From Cylindrospermopsis curvispora GIHE-G1 (GTDB taxonomy: Bacteria; Cyanobacteriota; Cyanobacteriia; Cyanobacteriales; Nostocaceae): DNA of 64,000 nt. The stretch is from NCBI RefSeq assembly GCF_014489415.1, contig NZ_CP060822.1, forward strand, positions 1,374,311 to 1,438,310. Direction: 5' to 3'. The notes below the pieces were generated by a model, which was given only the letters and a program-made list of their open reading frames with translations, was not told the origin of the DNA and did not search any database. Each line of letters opens with the position of its first letter. Position 1 is the first letter of the stretch. Position numbers and translations under genes: made by a program. This document shows positions 1-9,575 of this stretch, piece by piece.

Positions 1-1215
1 GAACATGCCAATAAAAGACATAGTTACAGATAAACCGGTAATGGGCGCTAATATAGGGGGACGATGGCGAATCAGAGACATAAGTAAATCCGGTACTGCT
101 GCTGTGGGTATAATATACATAATCAGCATAAAAATCAGTAAATCAAGGGTTTTACCTGCTCTCATGCGACCCTTGAGGATGAGATCCCAGTAATCTAAAT
201 AACGCTGGTATCCACCCTCAGCCCAACGACTGCGTTGATGCCAAAGGGCCACTACATTGGTCACACCTTCTTCCAGTACAGGTGGATAGAACATACATTC
301 TATATCCCAACCAGTTAGATTTAAGCGAATAGTTAAATCCAAATCATCAGTGATAGTTTCCTCATTCCACCCACCACAGCTATTGAGAGCTTCCCGACGC
401 ACAAACTGACCATTACCCCGCAATTCACCCAAGCCACCAATAGCAGTGCGTTGTTGTTGGAACCAGGTATCAACAGCCATTTCCGCCATTTGTCCCTTAG
501 TCCAAAAATTTTCCTTAGCATTGGCGATCGCCTTTCTCACTTGTACAGCACCGACCTTTTCTCGTTGAAAAGTAGGTATAACCTGTACCAATAAGTCCGA
601 ATTAACTTGAGCATCAGCATCAAACACGGCAATAATTTCACCCTTAGTCATGGGTAAAACCTGATTTAACGCCCCAGATTTTCCACCGGTAGCATTAGCA
701 TCTCGGCGAAAGACATTGAGTTGTTTATAATCTTGCTGTAGTTGTGCTAGTATCTCAGAAGTTTTGTCTGTGCTATGGTCATCAATAATCCAGACCTCAT
801 ATTCGCCATGGGGATATTCCAGACTACAAAGATTGTGCACCAATCTAGCAATAACTGACTGTTCGTTTTTAGCTGAGACTAAGACCGATACAGAGGGTAA
901 ATCTCCTTGTATGTGCTTATGGTGGTGGCGGGGTCTGACAAAAATAATTCTGAGAGCATGAACACCCAAGATGGTGGTGAGGCCCAGAATAAAAACAAAA
1001 CCCCAGGAAACTAAATGTAAAGCAATAGTTCCCCCCCAAACCATAGTTAGGACCAAGATGGCCTTAGGTCTGCGTCCTTGAAAGCGGGATGAAGAGCAAA
1101 TATCCTTAATCCCATTTTTGGATTTCCCCTGGGCTGAAAGGTCAGATAGCAGGGAGTCTAGACCATCAGAATTTGCTGTATATGAGTCCTGATCTGTCCA
1201 GGAATTCGCTGGCAT
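1..1215 (-). CDS. Family 2 glycosyltransferase, membrane-bound, 3' end cut by window edge
   Basis: Read by translating the minus strand from the ATG at 1215; the frame stays open for 405 codons to the window edge, so the C-terminus is missing. Residues about 50-93 form two membrane segments. The cytosolic GT2 domain follows with the expected series: DD at 144-145, GGKSGALN at 176-183, DAD at 198-200, TDDLD at 288-292 and QRSRW at 326-330 (the Q/RxxRW motif of processive or cellulose-synthase-like enzymes). More membrane segments begin near residue 345. The family moves a sugar from a nucleotide-sugar to a polysaccharide or lipid at the inner membrane; the product cannot be told from sequence. 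It is divergent from the DAHP synthase gene on its right, with about 140 bp between them. Function as GT2 is secure, the substrate is unknown. Confidence 0.9.
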   Translation of the reverse strand, partial: MPANSWTDQDSYTANSDGLDSLLSDLSAQGKSKNGIKDICSSSRFQGRRPKAILVLTMVWGGTIALHLVSWGFVFILGLTTILGVHALRIIFVRPRHHHKHIQGDLPSVSVLVSAKNEQSVIARLVHNLCSLEYPHGEYEVWIIDDHSTDKTSEILAQLQQDYKQLNVFRRDANATGGKSGALNQVLPMTKGEIIAVFDADAQVNSDLLVQVIPTFQREKVGAVQVRKAIANAKENFWTKGQMAEMAVDTWFQQQRTAIGGLGELRGNGQFVRREALNSCGGWNEETITDDLDLTIRLNLTGWDIECMFYPPVLEEGVTNVVALWHQRSRWAEGGYQRYLDYWDLILKGRMRAGKTLDLLIFMLIMYIIPTAAVPDLLMSLIRHRPPILAPITGLSVTMSFIGMF

Positions 1216-1358
1216 AGTTATTTTGCTCGCAACACCGTTATTTATGTTAAGTTTACCAATTACTGGAAGAATTAGGGGAGTGGTTGAAATTTTCAGCAAA
1301 AATGTGTATAGTGTTAGTTTACACTGAAAAAATGTGGCACCCATCCAGAGTTTGCATC

Positions 1359-2408
1359 ATGATCAACAAATTAGTCAACACCAACATTAAGAGTTCCCAC
1401 GTTTTACCAACCCCCAGTCAAGTTAAAGAAAAACTACCTTTAACCAAATCCGCTGAGCACACGATTTTACAGTATAGAGAAGAACTAGAGAATATTTTAG
1501 ATTTTCAAGACAGCAGAAAATTCATTGTAGTTGGCCCCTGTTCTATTCATGATCCACAAGCTGCTATAGAATATGCAGAAAAGTTAAAACTCCTAGCACA
1601 TAAAGTCCATGATAAGTTGCTATTAATCATGCGGGTTTACTTTGAAAAGCCCAGAACTACTGTTGGATGGAAGGGACTAATTAACGACCCAGACATGGAT
1701 GATTCCTTCAAAGTAGAAAAGGGAATTTTAATTGCCCGTAGTTTGCTATTAAAACTAGCAGAATTAGGACTACCCACAGCAACGGAAGCATTAGATCCAA
1801 TTATTCCCCAATATATTAGCGAACTAGTGAGTTGGTCAGCAATTGGAGCAAGAACAACAGAATCACAGACCCACCGAGAAATGGCCAGTGGTCTTTCCAT
1901 GCCAGTAGGTTTTAAAAATGGCACAGACGGCAATATTAATGTGGCCTTGAATGCTCTCAAATCTGCCCAGAGCACTCACCATTTTTTAGGCATTAATCAA
2001 AAAGGACAGGTCAGTGTATTTGAAACCCGAGGCAATTCCCATGGTCATGTAATTTTGCGAGGGGGCACTAAACCCAACTATGATCCACATAATGTGAGAT
2101 TGGTAGAAGAGCAGTTGAAAACAGCAGGTTTACCATCAAGAATCGTTATTGATTGTAGTCATGGTAATACCAATAAAGACTATAGATTGCAATCTCGGGT
2201 CTTAGAAAGTGCTATTGGGCAAATAGTTGATGGTAATACCTCTATTGTGGGTATGATGCTGGAATCAAATTTATATGAAGGTAATCAGCCAATCAATGGT
2301 AACCGGGAGGGGTTAAAGTATGGTGTCTCTGTAACTGACCAATGTATTAGTTGGGAGGAAACGGAAAAAATTATTTTAGCTGCTCATGCTCAACTGGGGA
2401 GAGGTTAA
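1359..2408 (+). CDS. aroG: 3-deoxy-7-phosphoheptulonate synthase (DAHP synthase), class I
   Basis: Catalyses the first step of the shikimate pathway, phosphoenolpyruvate plus erythrose 4-phosphate to DAHP, in the cytosol. Visible family motifs include VGPCSIHDP near residue 50, the substrate-binding stretch RVYFEKPRTTVGWKG, INDPDMD, and IDCSHGNTNKDY toward the C-terminus. The frame opens at 1284, but the extra 25 residues are not family-like. The ATG at 1359 gives 349 residues, matching the roughly 350 of the E. coli AroF/G/H type. The feedback specificity (Phe, Tyr or Trp) cannot be called by eye. It stands alone, divergent from the glycosyltransferase and followed after 132 bp by two small membrane-protein genes. 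Confidence 0.93.
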   Translation: MINKLVNTNIKSSHVLPTPSQVKEKLPLTKSAEHTILQYREELENILDFQDSRKFIVVGPCSIHDPQAAIEYAEKLKLLAHKVHDKLLLIMRVYFEKPRTTVGWKGLINDPDMDDSFKVEKGILIARSLLLKLAELGLPTATEALDPIIPQYISELVSWSAIGARTTESQTHREMASGLSMPVGFKNGTDGNINVALNALKSAQSTHHFLGINQKGQVSVFETRGNSHGHVILRGGTKPNYDPHNVRLVEEQLKTAGLPSRIVIDCSHGNTNKDYRLQSRVLESAIGQIVDGNTSIVGMMLESNLYEGNQPINGNREGLKYGVSVTDQCISWEETEKIILAAHAQLGRG

Positions 2409-2540
2409 CAAATCCTACAGTCCTTAAAGCACTAAAAGTTTTTAATTACCAAAAATATCCCCAAGAATATGCGATTCTGCATAATAATATTGCGATCGCC
2501 TATCTTGCTATACCTATATCATCACAGGGAGGAAATAAAC

Positions 2541-2804
2541 ATGATAGACCTGTTCAACGATCCGGGAGTTAGAGTATTTATATCTAGCCTAAATACGGAT
2601 ATCAATTGGGCAACAATCTCTACTTGGTTAGTGATTGCTGTCATTTTATCTATGGTTGGTGGTGCCCTGGGGGGAATGATGATTGCAGGTAAAGATTTAG
2701 GTTTTAAATTCGCAGCCATAATTGGCAGTTTGTTCGCACCTGCTGGGGTAATTCCCACTTTGATATTAGGATTACTACTATTAAACTTTCTGGGTAATTA
2801 TTAG
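2541..2804 (+). CDS. Small glycine-rich membrane protein (hypothetical)
   Basis: An 87-residue protein starting at the ATG at 2541, chosen because GGGAGG lies just upstream; the frame is open further 5' but the added residues are unconvincing. A soluble N-terminal 25 residues is followed by two hydrophobic segments, roughly 28-50 and 60-85, joined by a glycine-rich turn (GGALGGMM) and a short charged loop (AGKDLGFK). No catalytic motif is visible and I do not recognise a named family. The next gene begins 8 bp after its stop, so the two are probably co-transcribed. Confidence 0.7.
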   Translation: MIDLFNDPGVRVFISSLNTDINWATISTWLVIAVILSMVGGALGGMMIAGKDLGFKFAAIIGSLFAPAGVIPTLILGLLLLNFLGNY

Positions 2805-2812
2805 GAGTAAAT

Positions 2813-3037
2813 ATGTTAGAATTAGGTTGGTTTTCGCTCAAACTATTGTGCAAAGGTAAATTATTTCGCGATCCCCTATATTTTACTCGTCAAACTATCA
2901 TTGCTTCCAGTTTCGGTGTGGTATTATTAGTGCTATTAGCACAGACTTCAATTCCCCTATGTATTCCTATTACCATTAGCAGTTTAACTACTGGTATGAT
3001 AATGCCTTTTCTGTTGAAAGATTTCCGGATGAAATGA
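2813..3037 (+). CDS. Small membrane protein (hypothetical)
   Basis: A 74-residue protein preceded by AGGAG at proper distance. Residues 1-28 are basic and amphipathic, followed by one long hydrophobic stretch (about 29-68, room for one or two helices) and a basic end (LLKDFRMK). It sits 8 bp behind another small membrane protein, suggesting a two-gene unit. No recognised domain. It ends convergently to secF. Confidence 0.65.
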   Translation: MLELGWFSLKLLCKGKLFRDPLYFTRQTIIASSFGVVLLVLLAQTSIPLCIPITISSLTTGMIMPFLLKDFRMK

Positions 3038-3042
3038 TTTCT

Positions 3043-3062
3043 GGGGGGATAATAATTCCCCC
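3043..3062. terminator. Possible bidirectional terminator hairpin
   Basis: A G-run/C-run hairpin (GGGGGA paired with TCCCCC, 7-nt loop) lies in the 33-bp gap between the convergent ends of the small membrane gene and secF. There is no clean T-tract on either side, so the call rests on position and stem only. Confidence 0.35.
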
Positions 3063-3070
3063 GGGTAACC

Positions 3071-4027
3071 CTAAGTTTCCATTTCGGTGTAGGTTTGAAC
3101 GCTGCTTCTTTCTCTCCACAGGGTTAAAAGGGTACTGGCAATAAAAATGCTGGAATACACACCCGCCCCAAAACCAATAATCAAGGCTAGGGAAAAATAC
3201 TTCAACGTTTCCCCACCAAATATAAAAATAGCCACCAATGATAACATGGTAGTTAGGGTGGTATTTATTGATCTAGTTAAGGTTTGATCTACTGCATCAT
3301 CCACAATCTTATCAATGGGTATGTGGGGACTGTTTTTGAGGTTTTCCCTAATCCGGTCATAAATTACAACCGTATCGTTAACAGAAAATCCCGTAATTGT
3401 CAGCAATGCTACGATAAATAAACTATCTACTTCTATACCAAAAACTAAACCAAAAATGGAAAATATACCCACTGTAATCAAAATATCATGCAAGAGGGCA
3501 ATTATGGCAAAAACTGCATAGTCCCATTGAAATCTCAAAGCTAGGTAAATTGTAATCCCAATAAAAGAAACTATTAAAGCAATAATTCCAGACCTGAACA
3601 GTTCTCCACCTAGGGTTGGACCCACATCGTCAATTTGGTTTTTTTGTGGGTCAAAAACACCAACTTTTTGGCTCAGGGCACTTTGTAATCTAAGGCGCTG
3701 ATCCGTATCTAAGTTTTTTGTTCTAATGGTGATGCCATTTTGCTCACCATTGTCGGAAATCAGCTGTATGCTACTTTCCCCTAAATCCTGCTCTTTGGCA
3801 ACTTCCCGCACCACGTTAATATCTATGGGTCGATCGCAGTTATTAGGTTGTTTACAATCCCTCACTAGTTGTAATCTGGTACCACCAATGAAATCTAATC
3901 CAGGACGTAAAGGAGCTTTAATAGTGGGTGTTTGCCAAGAAATCACCATGGATATAATTCCACTGATAATAATCACTAATGAAACAACCCACCAGATATT
4001 TCGCCACTTGTTAACATGTAATCTCAT
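3071..4027 (-). CDS. secF: Protein translocase subunit SecF
   Basis: A 318-residue inner-membrane partner of SecD that helps the SecYEG channel release and pull exported proteins using the proton-motive force. It shows the typical N-terminal membrane segment, the periplasmic start [12 protein letters not shown] (about 44-55), and the five C-terminal helices including the conserved stretch [16 protein letters not shown]. Its ATG overlaps the stop of secD by 4 bp (ATGA type), which fixes the start and points to translational coupling. Confidence 0.96.
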   Translation of the reverse strand: MRLHVNKWRNIWWVVSLVIIISGIISMVISWQTPTIKAPLRPGLDFIGGTRLQLVRDCKQPNNCDRPIDINVVREVAKEQDLGESSIQLISDNGEQNGITIRTKNLDTDQRLRLQSALSQKVGVFDPQKNQIDDVGPTLGGELFRSGIIALIVSFIGITIYLALRFQWDYAVFAIIALLHDILITVGIFSIFGLVFGIEVDSLFIVALLTITGFSVNDTVVIYDRIRENLKNSPHIPIDKIVDDAVDQTLTRSINTTLTTMLSLVAIFIFGGETLKYFSLALIIGFGAGVYSSIFIASTLLTLWRERSSVQTYTEMET

Positions 4028-5430
4028 TTGACTATCTCGGTTCTATCTGCTAATTTAGGAACATACAACGCTAACTTCCGCCAAGCTGGAAAGGATATAG
4101 CTAAAAACATAAGAGTGCGACTACAGGTAATGGCGGTAAACATGCTAACCGCAACTCCTAATGCTAAAGTGAGGGCAAATCCTTTTACCAATCCAGAACC
4201 CAACCAAAATAGTGCTGCGCAGGCAATCCAGGTGGTAACATTACTATCTAAAATGCTGGAAAATGCCCGGTAAAAACCAGATTCCACAGACCTATATAGA
4301 GTTTTACCAGCTCTTAACTCCTCTCGGGTACGCTCAAAAATTAGTACATTAGCATCTACCGCCATACCAATACTCAGGATAAAACCTGCTATACCCGGTA
4401 GGGTAAGGGTGACTCCTAATAGACAAAATGTGGCCCAGGTTAAGATGGCGTAGATGATTAGGGAAATATCCGCAATCAATCCCGGTAATCTGTAGTATGA
4501 AACCATAAATACTAAAACCAGGGTTAAACCTCCAATACCAGCATAGATACTACTCTGAATACTATCTTGACCTAGGGTAGCACCTACTGTCCTTCTTTCG
4601 GCAATTTCCACCGGTACGGGTAAGGCTCCTCCCCTTAATTGTACACCTAGATTATTTGCTTCTTCCGCTTGAAACCTTCCCGTAATAATTGCTGATCCAC
4701 CAGTGATACCAGTGGCTGCAAACTCTGCCCCTACAGTAGGAGAGCTAATTAACTCATTGTCTAAAAAAATACCAATTCCCCGTCCAGTCCCTGCCAATTG
4801 TTTGGTCAACTCGGCAAATAGGGCCCCACCTTCATTGTCAAAGCGCAGGGCCACGTTCCAATTGTTTCCTTGGGTAGGCTCTCCATAAGCATCTTTCAGG
4901 TATTTACCTGTTAGGGGTGGATCCGTGCTGGCAAATAACTCCGCGATCGCCTGATAGTTTTTCTTTAATTCCGCTTGATTTGCAGCAATGGCATTTTCAT
5001 CTTTTCCCTTTCTTAAAGTCTCTTGTTTACTTTTTATATCCACTTGAGATACTCTTAAACTCTGTAATAAAGTTTCCGTATCTGGCTTTTGTAGACGAAA
5101 CTCTAGTTGTGCTGTACCACCAAGTACCTTTTCCGCTTGTTGTGGGTCATTTACCCCGGGTAACTGGACCAGAATCTTATCTTTGCCCACGGTTTGAATG
5201 ATCGGTTCAGAAACTCCTAAACCATTAATTCTCCCTTCTACAACCTTTTTAACTGCTTCCAGCTCCCTCTCTGTAATTTCTTTGATTTGCTCTGTTGGTT
5301 TCACCTGAATTGTTAACTGAGAACCCCCTTGCAGGTCTAATCCCAAGGGCACGGGAATTTTAACAATCACTACTATTGCTGCAATAAGTAAAATTACGAT
5401 TAAGGCTAATACGGATTTGTATTTTTGCAT
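4024..5430 (-). CDS. secD: Protein translocase subunit SecD
   Basis: A 468-residue membrane protein with an N-terminal helix (about 8-26), then [14 protein letters not shown], a large periplasmic P1 domain with the family sequence GGTAQLEFR, and six C-terminal helices with [17 protein letters not shown], the proton-pathway aspartate region. Cyanobacterial SecD of this length is normal. It is the promoter-proximal gene of secD-secF. No yajC is adjacent in this window. The 107 bp to the 3' end of pdhB contain a hairpin pair. Confidence 0.96.
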   Translation of the reverse strand: MQKYKSVLALIVILLIAAIVVIVKIPVPLGLDLQGGSQLTIQVKPTEQIKEITERELEAVKKVVEGRINGLGVSEPIIQTVGKDKILVQLPGVNDPQQAEKVLGGTAQLEFRLQKPDTETLLQSLRVSQVDIKSKQETLRKGKDENAIAANQAELKKNYQAIAELFASTDPPLTGKYLKDAYGEPTQGNNWNVALRFDNEGGALFAELTKQLAGTGRGIGIFLDNELISSPTVGAEFAATGITGGSAIITGRFQAEEANNLGVQLRGGALPVPVEIAERRTVGATLGQDSIQSSIYAGIGGLTLVLVFMVSYYRLPGLIADISLIIYAILTWATFCLLGVTLTLPGIAGFILSIGMAVDANVLIFERTREELRAGKTLYRSVESGFYRAFSSILDSNVTTWIACAALFWLGSGLVKGFALTLALGVAVSMFTAITCSRTLMFLAISFPAWRKLALYVPKLADRTEIVK

Positions 5431-5456
5431 AGGGATCTAAAATTAATTCACACTCA

Positions 5457-5524
5457 TAAAAAAGGTAAGTAAGATTGAGTATCTTTGGTATTTACTGATA
5501 CTCAATCTCAGCGGTTTATAACCG
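5457..5524 (-). terminator. Probable terminator of pdhB, two hairpins
   Basis: Downstream of the pdhB stop, on the minus strand, come a small hairpin (CGGTT-TAT-AACCG, 5512-5524) and then a perfect 11-bp hairpin (GATTGAGTATC, 5473-5483, paired with 5497-5507). A run of six T follows about 10 nt later. The T-run is offset, so efficiency is uncertain, but the perfect stem between two minus-strand units fits a terminator for pdhB. Confidence 0.55.
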
Positions 5525-5537
5525 AAAGTTTAAGCTA

Positions 5538-6521
5538 TTAAACCCGCAAAGCGACCATTTTTTCCACTGCTTCCACTACCTGTTCTGGTTGGACAATGGT
5601 TAACCTTTCTAGGTTACCGTTGTAAGGTGTGGGAATATCTTGGGAGGACAGACGCAATACAGGTGCATCTAGTTCATCAAACAATCTGTCATTGATAGAG
5701 GCGGTTAATTCTGCTCCAATTCCTCCTGTTCTCATACACTCTTCCACCACTATCACCCGGTGAGTTTTGCGAATTGATGCACCAATGGTGTCAAAGTCAA
5801 GAGGCTTCAAGGAAATTAAATCAATAACTTCTGGGTCATATCCCTGTTTTTCCAAAGTTTTCACTGCTTGCATTACATGATAACGCATCCGTGAATATGT
5901 GAGAATAGTTACATCTTTTCCTTTACGAACTATCTCCGCTTTATCTAGGGGGAGGATGTATTCTTCCCTAGGCAAATCTTCTTTTAAGTTGTAAAGCAAA
6001 ACGTGTTCAAAAAATAACACTGGATTATCATCCCGGATTGCTGCTTTTAATAGACCCTTAGCGTTATAGGGTGTGGAGCAGGCAACAATTTTTAAGCCTG
6101 GAACTGCTTGGAAGTAGGCTTCCAGTCTTTGGGAGTGTTCTGCTCCTAGTTGTCTACCCACGCCACCTGGACCACGAATAACCATGGGGATTTTAAAGTT
6201 ACCACCGGATGTATACCGTAACATTCCCGCATTGTTGGAAATTTGGTTGAATGCTAGGAGCAAAAAGCCCATGTTCATACCTTCGATTATAGGTCTTAAT
6301 CCCGTCATGGCTGCACCTACAGCTAATCCGGTAAAGCTATTTTCAGCGATGGGGGTATCCAAGACTCGCAGATCACCATACTTTTTACACAGGTCTTTGG
6401 TAACTTTATAGGAACCGCCGTAGTGTCCCACGTCCTCGCCTAGTACAAACACGCTAGGATCGCGGGACATTTCTTCGTCAATTGCTTCCCGCAGAGCGTT
6501 GAAAAATAGTGTTTCTGCCAT
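5538..6521 (-). CDS. pdhB: Pyruvate dehydrogenase E1 component, beta subunit
   Basis: The beta subunit of the thiamine-diphosphate E1 enzyme, which decarboxylates pyruvate and hands the acetyl group to lipoyl-E2 for acetyl-CoA formation. Conserved family sequences include [50 protein letters not shown] and the C-terminal [13 protein letters not shown]. The ATG at 6521 ([10 protein letters not shown]) gives 327 residues, the usual cyanobacterial length; the frame runs 10 codons further upstream without family similarity. The alpha subunit and E2 genes are not in this window. Confidence 0.95.
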   Translation of the reverse strand: MAETLFFNALREAIDEEMSRDPSVFVLGEDVGHYGGSYKVTKDLCKKYGDLRVLDTPIAENSFTGLAVGAAMTGLRPIIEGMNMGFLLLAFNQISNNAGMLRYTSGGNFKIPMVIRGPGGVGRQLGAEHSQRLEAYFQAVPGLKIVACSTPYNAKGLLKAAIRDDNPVLFFEHVLLYNLKEDLPREEYILPLDKAEIVRKGKDVTILTYSRMRYHVMQAVKTLEKQGYDPEVIDLISLKPLDFDTIGASIRKTHRVIVVEECMRTGGIGAELTASINDRLFDELDAPVLRLSSQDIPTPYNGNLERLTIVQPEQVVEAVEKMVALRV

Positions 6522-6639
6522 TAGACCTTTATCAAAATTTATTCCTTTCAAATTCTATCGCGCCTACGTCTATAATAACGTCGGCGATTGCACTATTGAT
6601 TTGTAATCATGGTCAATCTCGCATTGTATCGTCAATCTA

Positions 6640-7713
6640 TCAATTTGTCAATCGGTCTGAGGTTGGTTGGCGTTCAATTGCCAGTTGAATCAATTGGTCA
6701 ACCAGTTGGGGAAAGCTAATCCCTGTATTTGCCCAAAGTTGGGGATACATACTTGTGGATGTAAATCCTGGTAAGGTGTTAATTTCGTTGATTAATATTT
6801 GTCCGGTGGACTCCACGTAGAAGAAATCTACCCTGGCTAAACCAGCAGCATCAACTGCTGCAAAGGCTTTTAGGGACATTTCTTGAATTTGTTCAACTAC
6901 TGTTTGTGGTAGGGGTGCGGGTATTAACAGGTCAGCTTTTCCCTGGGTATATTTGGTTTCATAATCGTAAAAGTCACTATTAAAAGTGATTTCACCAACT
7001 ACAGAAGCTTGGGGATGGTCATTACCCAAAACTGCGCATTCTACTTCTCTAGCAACTACTCCAGCTTCAACTATAATCCTTCTATCATAGGTAGCAGCAT
7101 TATCTAGGGCAGTTTCTAGTTCTTGACGGGAGCGTACTTTAGCAATACCTACGGATGAACCTAGGTTAGCTGGTTTAACAAAGCAAGGATAACCCAATGT
7201 GGTCTCAATTTGGTCGCACAGTTTAGGAAACACACAGGGATTTGACCAAACTTGTGATCTGGTAACGGTTTGGTATTGGACTTGGGGTAGCCCCGCTTGG
7301 GCAAAAGCTGTTTTCATGGCAATTTTATCCATTCCCATGGCTGACCCCAAAACTCCAGACCCGACAAAAGGTACTTGCATTAAGGTGAGTAACCCCTGAA
7401 TGGTTCCATCCTCTCCATTAGGTCCATGGAGTATGGGAAACCACAGATCAATTTGGGGAGATTTCTGAGGAAATTGCCATAAATTGACCGTGGTAAGGGT
7501 ATTTTCTTGGGCTGAACCCGATTCTAAGACTTTTCTAGCTATTTCCTCCCCTTGCCATACCCCGTCCTTTTGAATGTAAAATGGATACACCTCATATTTT
7601 TGGCTATTCTCTCCCGTAGTCAAGGCCTTGGCAATTGCTCCTGCTGAAACTATGGAAACTTCATGTTCTCCAGAACGTCCACCAAATAATAACCCCACCC
7701 TCAGTTTTGACAT
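6640..7713 (-). CDS. ddl: D-alanine--D-alanine ligase
   Basis: An ATP-grasp ligase of 357 residues that makes the D-Ala-D-Ala dipeptide for peptidoglycan precursors. It starts with the family signature [29 protein letters not shown] (about 95-106) and the C-terminal metal/phosphate region [15 protein letters not shown] are present, and the central ATP-grasp stretch [15 protein letters not shown] is intact. It is 50 bp downstream of the O-methyltransferase start-to-stop gap on the same strand, with no sign of coupling. Confidence 0.95.
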   Translation of the reverse strand: MSKLRVGLLFGGRSGEHEVSIVSAGAIAKALTTGENSQKYEVYPFYIQKDGVWQGEEIARKVLESGSAQENTLTTVNLWQFPQKSPQIDLWFPILHGPNGEDGTIQGLLTLMQVPFVGSGVLGSAMGMDKIAMKTAFAQAGLPQVQYQTVTRSQVWSNPCVFPKLCDQIETTLGYPCFVKPANLGSSVGIAKVRSRQELETALDNAATYDRRIIVEAGVVAREVECAVLGNDHPQASVVGEITFNSDFYDYETKYTQGKADLLIPAPLPQTVVEQIQEMSLKAFAAVDAAGLARVDFFYVESTGQILINEINTLPGFTSTSMYPQLWANTGISFPQLVDQLIQLAIERQPTSDRLTN

Positions 7714-7763
7714 TTTCTTTTCCTCAAGAATCTCTCAACGTGATAGATTAACATATTGATTTG

Positions 7764-8426
7764 TTAATTTTTTCTCGCCAGTGTTAATCCATCTGCTATG
7801 GGGACTAGACTTAGGGTGATTCTTGAATCTTGGTGTACTTTTTGATTAAATGCACGAATTTTGCTGGTTTGGTTGTCTTGTATTTCTGGATCTGCTACTC
7901 TTCCTGACCAAAGCACATTATCCACCGCAATTAATCCACCAGGTCTAACTAGTTCTAGCGATCGCTCGTAATAATTTTCATAGTTCGCCTTATCTGCATC
8001 TATAAAGGCAAAATCAAAGGTTCCTCCTTCCCCTGCTGCTAATAGTTTATCTAGAGTTTCTAATGCTGGAGCTAGTTGTAGGTCAATTTTATCTGCTACT
8101 CCCGCCTTTTGCCAGTATATTCGAGCCATACTAGTGTACTCTTCACTGATATCACAGGCAATGATTTTGCCATCATCAGGTAAAGACAAAGCCACTACTA
8201 GGGAACTGTAACCTGTGAATACCCCTATATCTAAGGTTTTTTTTGCTCCTAAGATTTTAATTAGCAGTGCCATAAATTGTCCCTGCTCTGGGGAGATCTG
8301 CATCATGGACATTGGCAGCTTGGCAGTTTCTCGACGTAATTCGCTGAGAATATCCAGTTCGCGCAGGGAGTTTCTCAGGAGATAATTATATATATCCGTT
8401 CCTAAACCCAAGGTTTGATTTGTCAT
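7764..8426 (-). CDS. SAM-dependent O-methyltransferase, CCoAOMT-like family
   Basis: A 220-residue Rossmann methyltransferase. The SAM-binding loop is DIGVFTGYSSLVVAL (about 81-95), the acidic residue binding the ribose follows in IIACDISEE, and the metal-binding segment FIDADKANYENYYE (about 140-153) and DNVLWSG are typical of the cation-dependent caffeoyl-CoA/catechol O-methyltransferase family. Members methylate hydroxyls of small phenolics or catechols; the bacterial substrate here is not known. It is divergent from the phosphoribulokinase-like gene. Confidence 0.88.
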   Translation of the reverse strand: MTNQTLGLGTDIYNYLLRNSLRELDILSELRRETAKLPMSMMQISPEQGQFMALLIKILGAKKTLDIGVFTGYSSLVVALSLPDDGKIIACDISEEYTSMARIYWQKAGVADKIDLQLAPALETLDKLLAAGEGGTFDFAFIDADKANYENYYERSLELVRPGGLIAVDNVLWSGRVADPEIQDNQTSKIRAFNQKVHQDSRITLSLVPIADGLTLARKN

Positions 8427-8636
8427 GGTATGGTATAAGGGTGATTTTTAGCCATTATATCTTCTGCGCACTGGGAGCAGAGCTGAATATGTTGAGAGAT
8501 GTTGCGGTCATGCAAAAAGTTGATCTTCGTTCCCAGGTTTGAACTTATAATCTGTAAAGATAATCTAAAAAATGTTCTTGGAGAACCAGGTGTTATTATG
8601 TGATATCATCAGCGGTTTGTATTTAAGGGGGTAAAG

Positions 8637-9575
8637 ATGAGTCGTCCAATTATTCTTGGTATTGTCGGTGATAGCGCTGCAGGAAAAACTACCCTCACTA
8701 GGGGTATAGCCCAGGTGCTAGGACCAGAAAATGTAACTCTCATCTGCACTGATGATTATCACCGGTATGACCGTCAGCAAAGGGCAGAAATTGGCATTAC
8801 TGCTCTTCATCCAGACTGTAATTATCTGGACATTATGCAACAACACCTGGCTCTTCTGCGCACAGGACAGTCTATACTCAAACCGGTCTATAGTCATAAA
8901 ACAGGAACCTTTGAACCACCTCAATACATTAAACCGAATAAGTTTGTCATTATTGAAGGGTTACTGGGCTATTCTACCCGTGCTGCACGTGACGCTTATG
9001 ATGTCAAAGTCTATCTAGCTCCTCCAGAATCTCTACGAGCTGATTGGAAGATCAAAAGAGATACCCAAAAGCGGGGTTATACCCAAGAACAAGTGTTAGC
9101 AGAATTAGAAAAGCGGGAACCAGATTCGGAGCAGTTTATTCGTCCTCAACGTCAATGGTCTGACATTGTAGTTACCTTCTATCCCCCCAATGACAATGAA
9201 ACGGAAAATGGTGGACATCTTAATGTGCGGTTAATCTTGCGCCCTACTATTCCCCATCCTGATTTTACTCAAATTCTTCATCCAGATAATGACGACTCAG
9301 AATCACCCGTGCGTTTGGGACTGGATAGGGATATGGGTAAACCAGTTGATGTGTTAGAAGTTGATGGACACGCCACTTTAGAACAGGTTAATAAAATAGA
9401 GCATGTTATGTGTAATGATATGCCATATCTTAAAAATGTGTGCGATCGCGAAATTAATCCTGAACTGGGTAAGATTGCTGGCACAACTGGGGAAACTTTG
9501 CAAAGTTATCCATTGGCAATAACACAATTGATAGTTACCTATCACATGTTGAAGGCGACCCAAGGGCATTCTTAA
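8637..9575 (+). CDS. Phosphoribulokinase/uridine kinase family protein, PRK paralogue
   Basis: A P-loop kinase of 312 residues resembling phosphoribulokinase, which makes ribulose 1,5-bisphosphate in the Calvin cycle. Walker A is GDSAAGKT (11-18). The family segment TDDYHRYDRQQR (38-49) and VIIEGLLGYST follow. Established knowledge: the canonical cyanobacterial Prk has a cysteine in its P-loop (GDSGCGKS) that forms a regulatory disulfide with a second cysteine in ICLDDYH. Here the P-loop position is Ala15 while the second cysteine is kept (Cys37), so that redox switch cannot form. I infer a divergent second PRK-like enzyme rather than the main Calvin-cycle enzyme, but biochemical activity is open. 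The last 41 bp overlap the 3' end of hypB on the other strand. Confidence 0.8.
   Translation: MSRPIILGIVGDSAAGKTTLTRGIAQVLGPENVTLICTDDYHRYDRQQRAEIGITALHPDCNYLDIMQQHLALLRTGQSILKPVYSHKTGTFEPPQYIKPNKFVIIEGLLGYSTRAARDAYDVKVYLAPPESLRADWKIKRDTQKRGYTQEQVLAELEKREPDSEQFIRPQRQWSDIVVTFYPPNDNETENGGHLNVRLILRPTIPHPDFTQILHPDNDDSESPVRLGLDRDMGKPVDVLEVDGHATLEQVNKIEHVMCNDMPYLKNVCDREINPELGKIAGTTGETLQSYPLAITQLIVTYHMLKATQGHS

Noticed and set aside
1284-1358. Longer N-terminus for DAHP synthase, or a leader peptide
   Set aside because: The extra residues are unlike the family, and no attenuator-type hairpins follow.
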